A model generated the notes under the pieces. It saw only the letters and a program-made list of their open reading frames with translations, was not told where the DNA came from and searched no databases. Source: Phytohabitans maris (GTDB lineage Bacteria; Actinomycetota; Actinomycetes; Mycobacteriales; Micromonosporaceae). Taken from it: a DNA stretch of 64,000 nt. Each line of letters opens with the position of its first letter. The first letter of the stretch is position 1. The stretch is from the NCBI RefSeq assembly GCF_031085175.1, contig NZ_JAVHUY010000017.1, positions 1-64,000 on the forward strand, in the 5' to 3' direction. This document shows positions 16,795 to 25,557 of the stretch, piece after piece. The position numbers and the translations under genes are program-made.

Positions 16795-17181
16795 TCCGAG
16801 TAGGCGCTCCAGCAGCCGTGGCTCGCCCGGCCAGGCGGCGAGGAGGACCTCCCGCGGCACCTGGCGACCCGCGTACCGGAGGGCGAGCGCGACCACGACG
16901 ATGTCGTCGAGCGGGCCGATGACCGGCAGAAACTCCGGGATCAGGTCGATCGGGCTGGCCACCCAGAGCCCCGCCACGACGATCGCCACCCTGGCCCGGC
17001 GCGGCACGCGCGGGTCCTTGCGCAGCCGCCGCACGGTGGTCACACAGTCCGGGACGAAGGCGGCCAGGTCACGCAGGACCCCAGGCGGCAGCCGCCGGGC
17101 CAGCAGCACGAGCAACGCCCAGCTGGCGAGGAGACACCCGGCCGCGACAGCGAGCCCGAGCAGCCAGCTCCGCACGATCAC
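16768..17181 (-). CDS. DUF1232 (YkvA-like) membrane protein
   Basis: The 137-aa protein has an N-terminal membrane helix (SWLLGLAVAAGCLLASWALL). The DUF1232 core VASPIDLIPEFLPVIGPLDDIVVVALAL is the family hallmark, with a second hydrophobic stretch. Function is unknown; relatives are small, widespread inner-membrane proteins. GTG 17181 or GTG 17175 is the start; TAGCCT 6 nt before the latter suggests a leaderless mRNA. Confidence 0.83.
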   Translation of the reverse strand: MIVRSWLLGLAVAAGCLLASWALLVLLARRLPPGVLRDLAAFVPDCVTTVRRLRKDPRVPRRARVAIVVAGLWVASPIDLIPEFLPVIGPLDDIVVVALALRYAGRQVPREVLLAAWPGEPRLLERLLGKAEGRGSD

Positions 17182-17278
17182 AGGCTAGCGAACTTTCTTG
17201 ACCCCAATTTCCCGGCAACCTCTGGCTTTCGGCTGCCGTAAGTCGTAGCTTTCCGGCGCACAAGACGAGGAGGACGCG

Positions 17279-17323
17279 ATGACTGTGACGAGACCGCTTC
17301 CGGATCTACTAGATTTCTACTAA
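17279..17323 (+). CDS. 14-codon ORF with a strong Shine-Dalgarno
   Basis: ATG ACT GTG ACG is preceded by GAGGAGG 5-11 nt upstream, the strongest SD in this neighbourhood, and reads a 14-residue peptide ending LLDFY before TAA. It ends 11 nt before the antitoxin start. It could be a leader peptide, or the remaining 5' end of a gene interrupted when the toxin-antitoxin pair was inserted. No homologue is recognised. Confidence 0.35.
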   Translation: MTVTRPLPDLLDFY

Positions 17324-17333
17324 GATTTCTCCC

Positions 17334-17645
17334 GTGCCTGCATCGCCACTGCCCGCCGGTGACGCCGTGACCGTCACCGAGCTAAACCAACAGACCACCT
17401 CTGTGCTGCGACGAGTCAAGGAGGGCCAGGTGCTTCCCATCACCGAGCGCGGCAAGGTCATCGCTTTCCTCACTCCACCCCCACCTACCGTGACCGGCAA
17501 CCCGACGATCGACCGTTGGATCGCCGAGGGCCGGCTGGTCCCGCAGGCCGTTCCGGGCACCGTGCTCGATCTGCTCCCGCTCGCCGAGAGCACCGGCACC
17601 AGCCTCGCCGACGCGGTCATCGCGGAGCGGGACATCGAGCGGTGA
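17334..17645 (+). CDS. Phd/YefM-type antitoxin
   Basis: The 103-aa product has the Phd/YefM N-terminal fold signature VTVTELNQQTTSVLRRVKEG followed by LPITERGKVIAFL. Its C-terminal tail (about 60 residues) would wrap the toxin. It is translationally coupled to the PIN toxin (GTGA overlap). GTG 17334 has TAAGAT 7 nt upstream and no SD; GTG 17367 is an alternative. The direct repeat AGATTTCT (17311-17318 and 17323-17330) just before the start is a plausible autoregulatory site. Confidence 0.85.
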   Translation: MPASPLPAGDAVTVTELNQQTTSVLRRVKEGQVLPITERGKVIAFLTPPPPTVTGNPTIDRWIAEGRLVPQAVPGTVLDLLPLAESTGTSLADAVIAERDIER

Positions 17646-18034
17646 TCTATCTCGACACGTCGGCCGCGGCCAAGCTCATCCACACCGAGCCGGAGTCGCT
17701 GGCGCTGACGACCTTCCTCGCGGAGCGCATCGACGTTCCGCTGGTCTCGTCGGCGTTGCTCTATCCCGAGCTGGTCCGCGCCGCCACCCGCCACCATCCC
17801 GACCAGGTCGGCCGCGTCATGGCCCTCACCCAGAGGGTCATGACGGTGCCGCTGGCCAGCGACATCGTCACGAGCGCCGCCACGATCGGGGGCCCGCTGG
17901 TCCGCACCCTCGACGCCCTGCACCTGGCGACGGCCAAGGCGATCGAGCCGGGCCTGCACGCCTTCGTGACGTACGACAAACGCCAGGCCGACGCCGCGAC
18001 GGTCGAGGGCCTCCCGGTCACCATCCCCGCTTGA
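17642..18034 (+). CDS. VapC-type PIN domain toxin
   Basis: The 130-aa PIN nuclease begins VIYLDTSAAAKLI (first catalytic Asp) and has SALLYPELVRA (Glu), TLDALHLATA (Asp) and FVTYDKRQADAA (Asp), the four acidic positions of active VapC RNases. It is co-translated with the Phd-like antitoxin through a GTGA overlap. It is expected to cleave tRNA or rRNA when the antitoxin is lost; the target cannot be read from sequence. Confidence 0.92.
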   Translation: MIYLDTSAAAKLIHTEPESLALTTFLAERIDVPLVSSALLYPELVRAATRHHPDQVGRVMALTQRVMTVPLASDIVTSAATIGGPLVRTLDALHLATAKAIEPGLHAFVTYDKRQADAATVEGLPVTIPA

Positions 18035-18047
18035 CCGGGGGCCTCGG

Positions 18048-20258
18048 TCAGCGGGCGGCCTGTTGCTCGGCGTACGTCTCGAGCCAGGCGACCTGGCCCG
18101 GGTCGAGCGACGGGCGCACGCGTTCCCGCGCGGTCGTCACGTGAGCCGCCGTCACCGAGGAGGCCTCCAGCGACTCGCGCATCGCGGCCAGCGCGGCCTC
18201 GCGGATCAGCGCCGCGCAGTCGGCGGCGGAGAAGCCGTCGAGCGACGCCGCCAGCGCCTGCAGGTCGACGTCGTCGGCGAGGGGGACGGTGCGGGACGAC
18301 GCGCGCAGGATCTCGCCGCGCGCCTCGGCGTCCGGCGGGGGGACGTAGACCAGGCGTTCCAGGCGGCCGGGGCGCAGCAGCGCGGCGTCGACCAGGTCGG
18401 GGCGGTTGGTGGCGCCCACCACGACCACGTTGCGCAGCTCTTCGACGCCGTCGAGCTCGGTGAGGAGCGCGGCGACCACGCGGTCGGTGGTGCCGCCGTC
18501 CGTGGCCTGGCCGCGTATCGGGGCGAGCGCGTCCACCTCGTCCAGGAAGACGAGCGTCGGGGCGGCCTCGCGGGCCCGGCGGAAGAGTTCACGGACGGCG
18601 CGCTCGCTGTCGCCGACCCACTTTGAGAGCAGCTCGGCACCCTTGACCGAGAGCACGTTGGCCTTGCCGGTGCCCGCGATCGCCTTGACCAGGTAGGTCT
18701 TGCCGCAGCCGGGCGGGCCGTAGAGCAGTACGCCGCGGGGCGGCTGCACGCCCAGCCGGGCGAACGTGTCGGGGTACGTCAGCGGCCAGAGCACGGACTC
18801 GGTCAGCACCTGCTTGACCTCGACCATGTCGCCGACGTCGTCGAGCGTGACGGCGGCCAGCTCCAGTGTGGACTGTGCCATCGAGGTGGGGCGGACGACC
18901 TCCAGCGCGGCCTCGAAGTCGGCCATCGAGACCGTCGGCGGGGCACTGTCCGGCGCGCCGGAGGAGCGGATGCGCAGCGCCGCCCGTACGCCGGCCTCGC
19001 GGGCCAGCGCGGCCAGGTCGGCGGCGACGAAGCCCGGGGTACGGCCGGCTACGTCGTCCAGCCGCACGTCTTCGGCCAGGGGCATGCCGCGGGTGAGCAC
19101 GGCCAGCTGCTCGCGGCGCATCGCGGCGTCGGGGAGGGCCACCGCCAGCTGCACCGCCAGCAGGTCCGGGCCGCGCAGCGTGGGGTCGACCGATTCGGGG
19201 CGGCTTGTCGTGCAGACGACGGCGGCGCCGGCGCGGACCAGCTCGGCGATCAACTGGCGAAAGACCGTCGACAGTGGACCGGGCTGGTCACGCGGGGCGA
19301 GCGCCTCCACATCGGAGACGAGAAGCACGGCGGGGCCGCCCGAGCGCAGGCCGGCCGCCGCCGAGCGGAGGCGAGCCGCCGCGTCGTTGTTGGTGAGCGC
19401 GGCCACCTCGGGCGCCCATACGGTGGTGACGGTCGCGCCGACCGCGGCCGCGACCGCGCGTACCAGCGCCGACTTGCCCGAGCCGGCCGGACCGGTGACG
19501 AGCACGCCGAGCGCGACGGTGGTGCCGAGCTTGGTGAGCACCTCGCGGTGGTGGAAGCCGAGGTCGAGCAGCTCGGTCAGCTCCTGCGCCTGGGTGCGCA
19601 GGCCGGGCAGGTCGTCGACCGAGGGCGGCTCCTCGACGACGGCGGCGGGTGCCTGCACGGTCACCGACCCGGGCTCGTGGGTGGCCTGCCCACCCTCCCA
19701 GGCGACCACCGTGTCCATCGTGACCAGTGCGGAACCCGCCGGTTCCAGAGCGGTGACCGTGAGGAGGGTGCTCGTCCACGCGTACCCGACGGTGTTGGCG
19801 AGGCTGAGCCGCGCGGCCTGGATGAGCGCGCGGACGCCGGTCTCGGTCACCACGTCCTGGGGTAGGAGCGAGACGTTGTCACCGGCGGTGACCACCTTGC
19901 CGAGCAGCGCGAGGCGAAGCATCTCGGGGGAGACGGCCGCGACGATCTCGACCGGCCCGGCCAGCGTGACCTGGCGGGCGCCGACGACCGGCGCGGGCGC
20001 CACGGTGATCTGGCCGCCGTCGCGGACGCCGAGGTTGCCGAGGATGAGGTCGTCGGCGTAAAGCAGGGCGCGGCTGGCACCGGGCTCGGCGCGGGCCGCG
20101 ATGCCGGCGGTGGCGCGCCGGCCGGTCAGCCGCACCGGGTCGCCGGGGTTGAGGTCGAGCGCGGTCAGCACCTCGGGATGGAGCCGCACCACGCCGCGGC
20201 GGGCGTCGAGTGCCGCCGGACGCATGCTGGCGGTCAGCGTGAGATCGCGTTCGGCCAC
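18048..20258 (-). CDS. Cdc48/p97-like double AAA ATPase
   Basis: The 736-aa protein has an N-terminal double-psi-barrel-like domain (about 1-200) and two AAA modules. D1 has Walker A GPAGSGKS (256-263), but where Walker B should be it reads VLLVSDVEAL, lacking the usual DE pair. D2 is canonical: GPPGCGKT (514-521), VFLDEVDALAP and the arginine-finger region NRPDLVDAALLRPGR. Likely a hexameric unfoldase acting on cytosolic proteins; D1 may bind but not hydrolyse ATP. GTG 20258 lies 6 nt after TACTCT (leaderless). Divergent from the hydrolase/ABC fusion gene. Confidence 0.9.
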   Translation of the reverse strand: MAERDLTLTASMRPAALDARRGVVRLHPEVLTALDLNPGDPVRLTGRRATAGIAARAEPGASRALLYADDLILGNLGVRDGGQITVAPAPVVGARQVTLAGPVEIVAAVSPEMLRLALLGKVVTAGDNVSLLPQDVVTETGVRALIQAARLSLANTVGYAWTSTLLTVTALEPAGSALVTMDTVVAWEGGQATHEPGSVTVQAPAAVVEEPPSVDDLPGLRTQAQELTELLDLGFHHREVLTKLGTTVALGVLVTGPAGSGKSALVRAVAAAVGATVTTVWAPEVAALTNNDAAARLRSAAAGLRSGGPAVLLVSDVEALAPRDQPGPLSTVFRQLIAELVRAGAAVVCTTSRPESVDPTLRGPDLLAVQLAVALPDAAMRREQLAVLTRGMPLAEDVRLDDVAGRTPGFVAADLAALAREAGVRAALRIRSSGAPDSAPPTVSMADFEAALEVVRPTSMAQSTLELAAVTLDDVGDMVEVKQVLTESVLWPLTYPDTFARLGVQPPRGVLLYGPPGCGKTYLVKAIAGTGKANVLSVKGAELLSKWVGDSERAVRELFRRAREAAPTLVFLDEVDALAPIRGQATDGGTTDRVVAALLTELDGVEELRNVVVVGATNRPDLVDAALLRPGRLERLVYVPPPDAEARGEILRASSRTVPLADDVDLQALAASLDGFSAADCAALIREAALAAMRESLEASSVTAAHVTTARERVRPSLDPGQVAWLETYAEQQAAR

Positions 20259-20386
20259 CCGCCGAGAGTAGCCCGGGACCCTGCCGGTCCGCGCTCGCTC
20301 CACTCGCGCCCGGCCCCGGATGCCGGATCGGACCGTTCTCGTCGCTGCGCTCCTCCGGCCGGACCTCACCGGCCCGGCGCCGCATT

Positions 20387-20402
20387 CTGAGAGGCTTCTC
20401 AG
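20387..20402. promoter_or_regulatory. Inverted repeat upstream of hydrolase/ABC fusion gene
   Basis: CTGAGA-GGCT-TCTCAG is a perfect 6-bp inverted repeat 34-49 nt before the ATG at 20437, just upstream of the inferred -10 (TACCGT). The position suits an operator over the -35 region. Confidence 0.35.
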
Positions 20403-20436
20403 CGATGCGAGTGCCGCGCGCCGTACCGTTTGCGTC

Positions 20437-23160
20437 ATGCCAGCGATCCGGTCCGCGCGCGTGCGTCGTGCCCTGCCCGCGGCGGCGGTCGCGTCCGCCC
20501 TGCTCGCCGCCGCCGTGCTGTGGCTGGCCTGGCCGGAGTCGGCGGCGTACACGACCGAGGAGCAGGTGGTCAGCGTCCGCTCCGGCCCGGGCGGCGACGA
20601 GCCGGTCGACCTGGACACGACGCTCTACCTGCCCACCGACCGGAGCGGGCCGGTGCCGGCGGTGCTGCTCGCGCACGGCTTCGGCGGTACGAAGCAGAGC
20701 GTGCGCGCCGACGCGGAAGACCTGGCCGGGCTCGGCTACGCCGTCCTGGCGTACACGGCGCGCGGCTTCGGGCGCAGCGGCGGCGAGATCCACCTCGACA
20801 GCCCCGACTACGAGGTACGGGACGCGCAGCGCCTCCTCGACTGGCTCGCCGCCCGCCCCGAGGTCGGCAAGGACGCCGACGGCGACCCGAAGGTGGGCGT
20901 GGTCGGCGGCTCGTACGGCGGCGGCCTAGCGCTCCTGCTCGCCGCCCAGGACCAGCGGGTCGACGCGATCGTGCCCATGATCACGTGGAACGACCTGTCC
21001 CGCTCCTTCCTCCCCGAGTCGACCGGCGCCGACCCGGTCGACGGCGTGTTCAAGAAGGGCTGGGCGGGGCTTTTCTTCGGCGGCAGCGCCGGCATAGGGG
21101 CCGATCCCGCCTGTGGCCGCTTCGCGCGGGACGTCTGCGAGATGTACCAGCGGACCGCCACCACCGGCCGGGCCACCCCGGAGGCCGTCGACCTGCTGCG
21201 CCGCTCCAGCCCGTCCACCGTGCTCGACCGGATCAAGGCGCCCACCCTGCTCGTACAGGGCGAGACGGACACGCTCTTCCCGCTCTCCGAGGCGGATGCC
21301 AACGCGCGCGGCATCGCCGCCAACGGCACGCCGGTACGCGTCGCCTGGTACACCGGTGGCCACGATGGCGGCGAGGGCCCGCGCTCGGACCGCGACCGGG
21401 TGCGGTTCCTGACCGCGCAGTGGCTCGACTACTACGTCAAGGGCGAGGGTGAGGCGCCGGCCAACAGCTTCACCTGGTCACGCGTCGCCGGGTTCGACGC
21501 GATGGACCGCGGCCTGGTGACCAACGGCTACTCGGTCGACGACTACCCCGGCCTCTCCGGCACGGCCACCGAGCGGGTGGCGCTGGCCGGCCCGCCGCAG
21601 CCGATCGCCAACCCGCCCGGCGGCAACCCGGCCGCGATCTCCACCCTGCCCGGCGGGGGCGGCCTGGCGAGCGCGGCCTCCGAGGTGGGCGGGCTGATCG
21701 GCGACCTGCCCGGCCAGCACGCGATCTTCCAGTCCGAGCCGCTCGCCGCCGCGGTCGACATCGCCGGCGCGCCCACCGTCTCGATCCGAGCCGCCTCGCC
21801 GACCGGCGAGGCCGTGCTTTTCGTCAAGCTCTACGACGTGGACGAGGGCGGCGCGGCCACGCTCCCCGGCGGCATCGTCGCGCCGGTGCGGCTGACCGGG
21901 CTGCCGGCCGACCCGGCCCAGGCGCGGGCGGTCACCGTGACGCTGCCGGCGATCGTGCGGCGGATCGAGGCCGGCCACCGGCTGCGGGTCGTCGTGGCCA
22001 CCTCCGACCAGGGGTACGCCACGCCGGCGGAGCCGGCCCTCTACACGGTCGCGCTCGGCGGTGACGGGATCACCGTCCCGACGGTCACCGGCGAGCCCAT
22101 CCCCACGACCGCGGTGCTGTGGCGCTGGGTGCTCGCCGGGCTCGTCGCCGCGGTGCTGCTCGGGCTCGTGGTGGTCCTCCTGGTCGTGCGGCGCCACCAC
22201 CGCCGCACCGATTCCAAAATCCACGAGGAGTACGCGCAGACGCCGCTCGTCGTTCGCCGGCTGCGCAAGGAGTACGCGGACGGCTTCGTGGCGGTATCCA
22301 ATGTGGACTTCACGGTGGCGCGGGGTCAGGTCGTCGGGTTGCTCGGCCCCAACGGCGCGGGTAAGACGACCACCCTGCGGGTGCTGATGGGGCTGACCCA
22401 GCCCTCGGGCGGCGAGATCTACGTCTTCGGCCACCGCCTCGTACCCGGCTCGCCGGTGCTCTCCCGCCTCGGCGCGCTGGTCGAGGGGCCGGGCTTCCTG
22501 CCGCACCTGTCCGGGCTCGACAACCTCAAGGCGTACTGGCGGGCGACCGGCCGGCCGGCGGCGGACGCGCGGCTGGACGACGCGGTCGAGATCGCCGGCC
22601 TGGGTGACTCGATCCACCGCAAGGTCCGCAAGTACAGCCACGGCATGAAGCAGCGCCTCGCGATCGCCCAGGCGATGCTTGGCCTGCCCGAGCTGCTGGT
22701 GCTCGACGAGCCGACGGACGGGCTCGACCCGCCACAGATCGCCGAGATGCGCCGGGTGCTCAAGCGGTACGCCACCGACGGCCGGGCGGTGCTCGTCTCC
22801 AGCCACCTGCTCGCCGAGGTGGAGCAGACCTGTACCCACGCGGTGGTGGTCAACAAGGGCGAGATCGTGGCGTCCGGCCCGGTCGAGGAGATCGTCGGTG
22901 ACTCGCCGACGGTACGGCTGGACGTCTCCGACGTGGATGCCGCCGAGGCGGTGCTCCAGCGGCTCGCCGGCGTCCGCTCGGTCGCCGGCGACGGCACCAA
23001 CGGGCTCGTGGTGGACATCAACGGCACCGCGCGCAGCGAGGTCGTGGCCGAGCTCGTCCGCGCCGGCGTCGGCGTCGACCGGGTGGTGCCCCGGCGGCGG
23101 CTCGAAGACGCGTTCCTGGCCCTGGTGGGCGACAACTCACGGGGGAGTGGGGACCGATGA
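20437..23160 (+). CDS. Fusion: exported S15/CocE-type alpha/beta hydrolase plus ABC ATPase
   Basis: The 907-aa protein has a signal-anchor helix (about 12-32) and an alpha/beta hydrolase of the X-Pro dipeptidyl-peptidase/CocE type. The nucleophile is Ser159 in GGSYGG, with Asp in GETDTLFP and His in TGGHDGG. A beta-rich C-terminal jelly-roll-like region follows, then a second membrane helix (WVLAGLVAAVLLGLVVVLLV) and a complete ABC ATPase (LGPNGAGKTTT, YSHGMKQRLAIAQ, LLVLDEPTDGLDP, SSHLL). Topology puts the hydrolase outside and the ATPase inside. It overlaps the permease gene by ATGA, so the two probably form one exporter coupled to an extracellular hydrolase. ATG 20437 is 7 nt after TACCGT (leaderless). 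Confidence 0.9.
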   Translation: MPAIRSARVRRALPAAAVASALLAAAVLWLAWPESAAYTTEEQVVSVRSGPGGDEPVDLDTTLYLPTDRSGPVPAVLLAHGFGGTKQSVRADAEDLAGLGYAVLAYTARGFGRSGGEIHLDSPDYEVRDAQRLLDWLAARPEVGKDADGDPKVGVVGGSYGGGLALLLAAQDQRVDAIVPMITWNDLSRSFLPESTGADPVDGVFKKGWAGLFFGGSAGIGADPACGRFARDVCEMYQRTATTGRATPEAVDLLRRSSPSTVLDRIKAPTLLVQGETDTLFPLSEADANARGIAANGTPVRVAWYTGGHDGGEGPRSDRDRVRFLTAQWLDYYVKGEGEAPANSFTWSRVAGFDAMDRGLVTNGYSVDDYPGLSGTATERVALAGPPQPIANPPGGNPAAISTLPGGGGLASAASEVGGLIGDLPGQHAIFQSEPLAAAVDIAGAPTVSIRAASPTGEAVLFVKLYDVDEGGAATLPGGIVAPVRLTGLPADPAQARAVTVTLPAIVRRIEAGHRLRVVVATSDQGYATPAEPALYTVALGGDGITVPTVTGEPIPTTAVLWRWVLAGLVAAVLLGLVVVLLVVRRHHRRTDSKIHEEYAQTPLVVRRLRKEYADGFVAVSNVDFTVARGQVVGLLGPNGAGKTTTLRVLMGLTQPSGGEIYVFGHRLVPGSPVLSRLGALVEGPGFLPHLSGLDNLKAYWRATGRPAADARLDDAVEIAGLGDSIHRKVRKYSHGMKQRLAIAQAMLGLPELLVLDEPTDGLDPPQIAEMRRVLKRYATDGRAVLVSSHLLAEVEQTCTHAVVVNKGEIVASGPVEEIVGDSPTVRLDVSDVDAAEAVLQRLAGVRSVAGDGTNGLVVDINGTARSEVVAELVRAGVGVDRVVPRRRLEDAFLALVGDNSRGSGDR

Positions 23161-24026
23161 GTTCGACGGCGACGATCGGCGCGGCGGCGGGCTACCGGCC
23201 CGGCCGCACGCTCTCGGTCTGGCAGGAGTGGCGGCGGCAGGCGACCCGGCGGCGCACCCAGCTCGCGCTCGGCTTCATGGTGCTGCTGCCGCTGATCGTG
23301 CTGATCGCGTTCCAGTTCGACAGCGGGGGCGACGACGACAACGGCGGCGGGGAGTTCGCCAGCCTGATCGACCTGGCCACCTCGGGCGGGCTCAACTTCA
23401 CGCTGTTTACGCTCTTCGTCTCGGCCGGCTTCCTGCTCACCGTCGTGGTGGCGCTCTTCTGCGGCGACACGGTGGCCAGCGAGGCGAGCTGGGGCAGCCT
23501 GCGCTACCTGCTGGCGGTACCGGTGCCGCGGGCCCGGCTGCTCGCGGTCAAGCTGGTGGTCGCGCTCGGGTACTCGGCCGTCGCCCTGGTCCTGCTCGCC
23601 GGCACCGCCCTGCTCGTCGGCACGCTCCGGTACGGCTGGTCGCCGCTGCGCAGCACGGTGGCCGCCGAGATCCCGGCCGGCGAGGGGCTGCTACGGCTGC
23701 TCGGCGTCCTCGGCTATCTCGCGGCGGGGCTGCTGGTGGTGGCGGGGCTGGCGTTTCTGCTCTCGGTGCTGACCGACGCCCCGCTCGGCGCGGTCGGCGG
23801 CGCGGTGCTCCTCTTCATCCTCTCCAGCATCCTGGACCAGATCACCGCACTTGGGAGCATCCGCTCCTTCCTCCCCACCCACTACAGCGACGCGTGGCTG
23901 GGGCTGCTGTCGACACCCGTGCAGTCCGACGACATCGTCAAGGGATGCATCTCGGCGGTCGCGTACGCCACGCTCTTCTGGTCGCTCGCGTTCTGGCGCT
24001 TCACGCGCAAAGACGTGGTCTCCTGA
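23157..24026 (+). CDS. ABC-2 type permease, partner of hydrolase/ABC fusion
   Basis: The 289-aa membrane protein has a basic N-terminal segment (WQEWRRQATRRR) and six hydrophobic helices. The block GDTVASEASWGSLRYLLAVPVPRARLLAVKL is the conserved ABC-2 cytoplasmic loop. It starts inside the stop of the fusion gene (ATGA) and would form the transmembrane pore for that ATPase. The substrate is unknown. A helix-breaking Gly/Asp-rich stretch (GGDDDNGGG) sits in the first outside loop. Confidence 0.87.
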   Translation: MSSTATIGAAAGYRPGRTLSVWQEWRRQATRRRTQLALGFMVLLPLIVLIAFQFDSGGDDDNGGGEFASLIDLATSGGLNFTLFTLFVSAGFLLTVVVALFCGDTVASEASWGSLRYLLAVPVPRARLLAVKLVVALGYSAVALVLLAGTALLVGTLRYGWSPLRSTVAAEIPAGEGLLRLLGVLGYLAAGLLVVAGLAFLLSVLTDAPLGAVGGAVLLFILSSILDQITALGSIRSFLPTHYSDAWLGLLSTPVQSDDIVKGCISAVAYATLFWSLAFWRFTRKDVVS

Positions 24027-24079
24027 TCGCAGAGGGTGAACCAGATCACCGGAAAGGCGCGGTAGGCGGTTTCGCCCCG

Positions 24080-24085
24080 TACACT
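24080..24085 (+). promoter_or_regulatory. Candidate -10 of the thrC transcript
   Basis: TACACT fits the actinobacterial -10 consensus TAnnnT and lies 26 nt before the riboswitch P1 stem. No convincing -35 is seen at 17 nt. Confidence 0.35.
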
Positions 24086-24110
24086 GTGGCGAGTACGCAC
24101 AACTGAATAC

Positions 24111-24245
24111 CTCATCCAGAGGGGCTGAGGGATACGGCCCGACGACGCCCCGGCAACCACCCCGCATGACTCGACGACGAGGCCATTCGCGGGACAGGTG
24201 CCAATTCCGTCCCCGCCGCACGGTGCGGCGCTGGGAAAGATGAGA
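24111..24245 (+). promoter_or_regulatory. S-box (SAM) riboswitch
   Basis: The conserved S-box core is readable: CTCATC at the 5' end (24111-24116), AGAGGGGCTGAGGGATACGG, CCCGACGACGCC, CGGCAACC, then GGTGCCAATTCC, and GATGAG closing P1 (24239-24244). It belongs to the SAM-I/SAM-IV superclass; the exact class needs a covariance model. The thrC Shine-Dalgarno (GAGAGGA, 24243-24249) overlaps the 3' strand of P1. SAM-stabilised P1 would therefore block ribosome access, which is translational control. Confidence 0.88.
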
Positions 24246-24255
24246 GGACGCCTCG

Positions 24256-25557
24256 ATGCCGTCGACCCTCGACGCCACTACCGCCACCTCCGACGCCCCG
24301 GCCCCGGCCAGCCCCGCACGCGCGCTCGTCTGTCGCGGCTGCGGCAAGGAGTACCCGCTCGCCGCCCAGCACGCCTGTTACGAGTGTTTCGGCCCGCTCG
24401 AGGTGGCGTACGACCAGGCTGCTCTCGCGCGGGTGACCAGGGCCCAGATCGAGGCGGGCCCGCACAGCATCTGGCGCTACGCGGCGCTGCTCCCCACCGG
24501 GCAGGACCCGGCGAGCCGGGTGACCCTCGACCCCGGCCTCACCCCGCTCGTCGCCGCGCCCCGGCTGGCCGAGGAGCTCGGCGTACGCGGGCCGCTGTGG
24601 GTCAAGGACGACAGCGCCAACCCGACCCACTCGTTCAAGGACCGGGTGGTCTCGGTGGCCCTCACCGCGGCGCGCGGGCTGGGCTTCAGCCGCTTCGCCT
24701 GCGCCTCCACCGGCAACCTGGCCAACTCGGTCGCCGCGCACGCGGCCCGGGCCGGCGTACCGTCGATCGTCTTCATCCCCGGTGACCTCGAGCCGGGCAA
24801 GGTCGTCACCACGGCCGTGTACGGCGGCGAGCTGGTCGCGATCGAGGGGTCGTACGACGACGTCAACCGGCTCTGCAGCGAGCTCGTGGAGACCGACGAG
24901 TTCGAAGACACCGCGTTCGTCAACGTAAACGTGCGGCCGTTCTACGCCGAGGGCTCCAAGACCCTCGGGTACGAGGTGGCCGAGCAGCTCGGCTGGCGCC
25001 TGCCCGAGCAGGTCGTCATCCCCATGGCGAGCGGCGAGCTGCTCACGAAGGTCGACAAGGCGTTCAGCGAGCTGGTCGAGATCGGCCTGGTCGAGGCGCC
25101 GGCCAACGGGTGGCGGGTCTTCGGCGCCCAGTCGTCCGGCTGCAACCCGATCGCGGTCGCCCTGCACAACGGCGTCAGCGAGATCATCCCGGTCAAGCCG
25201 ACCGGCATCGCCAAGTCGCTCAACATCGGCGACCCGGCCGCCGGGCTGTACGCGCTGGAGGCCGTGCGCCGCTCCGGCGGGTGGATGGACTACGCGACGG
25301 ACGACGAGATCCGCGACGCGATCCAGCTGCTCGCCGCCACGACCGGGGTGTTCGCCGAGACGGCCGGCGGGGTGACCGTCGCCGTGCTCAAGAAGCTCGT
25401 CGAGTCGGGCAAGCTCGACCCGGACGCCGAGACGGTCGTGTTCAACACCGGCGAAGGGCTGAAGACCATCGAAGCGGTCGCCGAGCAGGTCGGCCCGACG
25501 CACCGGATCAAGCCCTCGCTCCGCGGCGCCCGCGACGCCGGTCTCCTCGGGTCCTGA
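24256..25557 (+). CDS. thrC: Threonine synthase
   Basis: This 433-aa PLP enzyme converts O-phosphohomoserine to threonine. An N-terminal zinc-ribbon-like knuckle (C26-x2-C29, C41-x2-C44) precedes the fold-type II core. The PLP lysine is Lys128 in SFKDR, and the glycine loops TGNLANS and MASGELLTK are present. The first 20 residues are a low-complexity Ala/Pro/Thr head. It is led by an S-box riboswitch. Since phosphohomoserine is the branch point between threonine and methionine/SAM synthesis, SAM control of this branch makes metabolic sense. The ATG has GAGAGGA 7 nt upstream. Confidence 0.95.
   Translation: MPSTLDATTATSDAPAPASPARALVCRGCGKEYPLAAQHACYECFGPLEVAYDQAALARVTRAQIEAGPHSIWRYAALLPTGQDPASRVTLDPGLTPLVAAPRLAEELGVRGPLWVKDDSANPTHSFKDRVVSVALTAARGLGFSRFACASTGNLANSVAAHAARAGVPSIVFIPGDLEPGKVVTTAVYGGELVAIEGSYDDVNRLCSELVETDEFEDTAFVNVNVRPFYAEGSKTLGYEVAEQLGWRLPEQVVIPMASGELLTKVDKAFSELVEIGLVEAPANGWRVFGAQSSGCNPIAVALHNGVSEIIPVKPTGIAKSLNIGDPAAGLYALEAVRRSGGWMDYATDDEIRDAIQLLAATTGVFAETAGGVTVAVLKKLVESGKLDPDAETVVFNTGEGLKTIEAVAEQVGPTHRIKPSLRGARDAGLLGS

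Noticed and set aside
21478..22839. Minus-strand open frame opposite the hydrolase/ABC fusion
   Set aside because: No SD, low-complexity His/Arg/Asp product, fully antisense to conserved domains.
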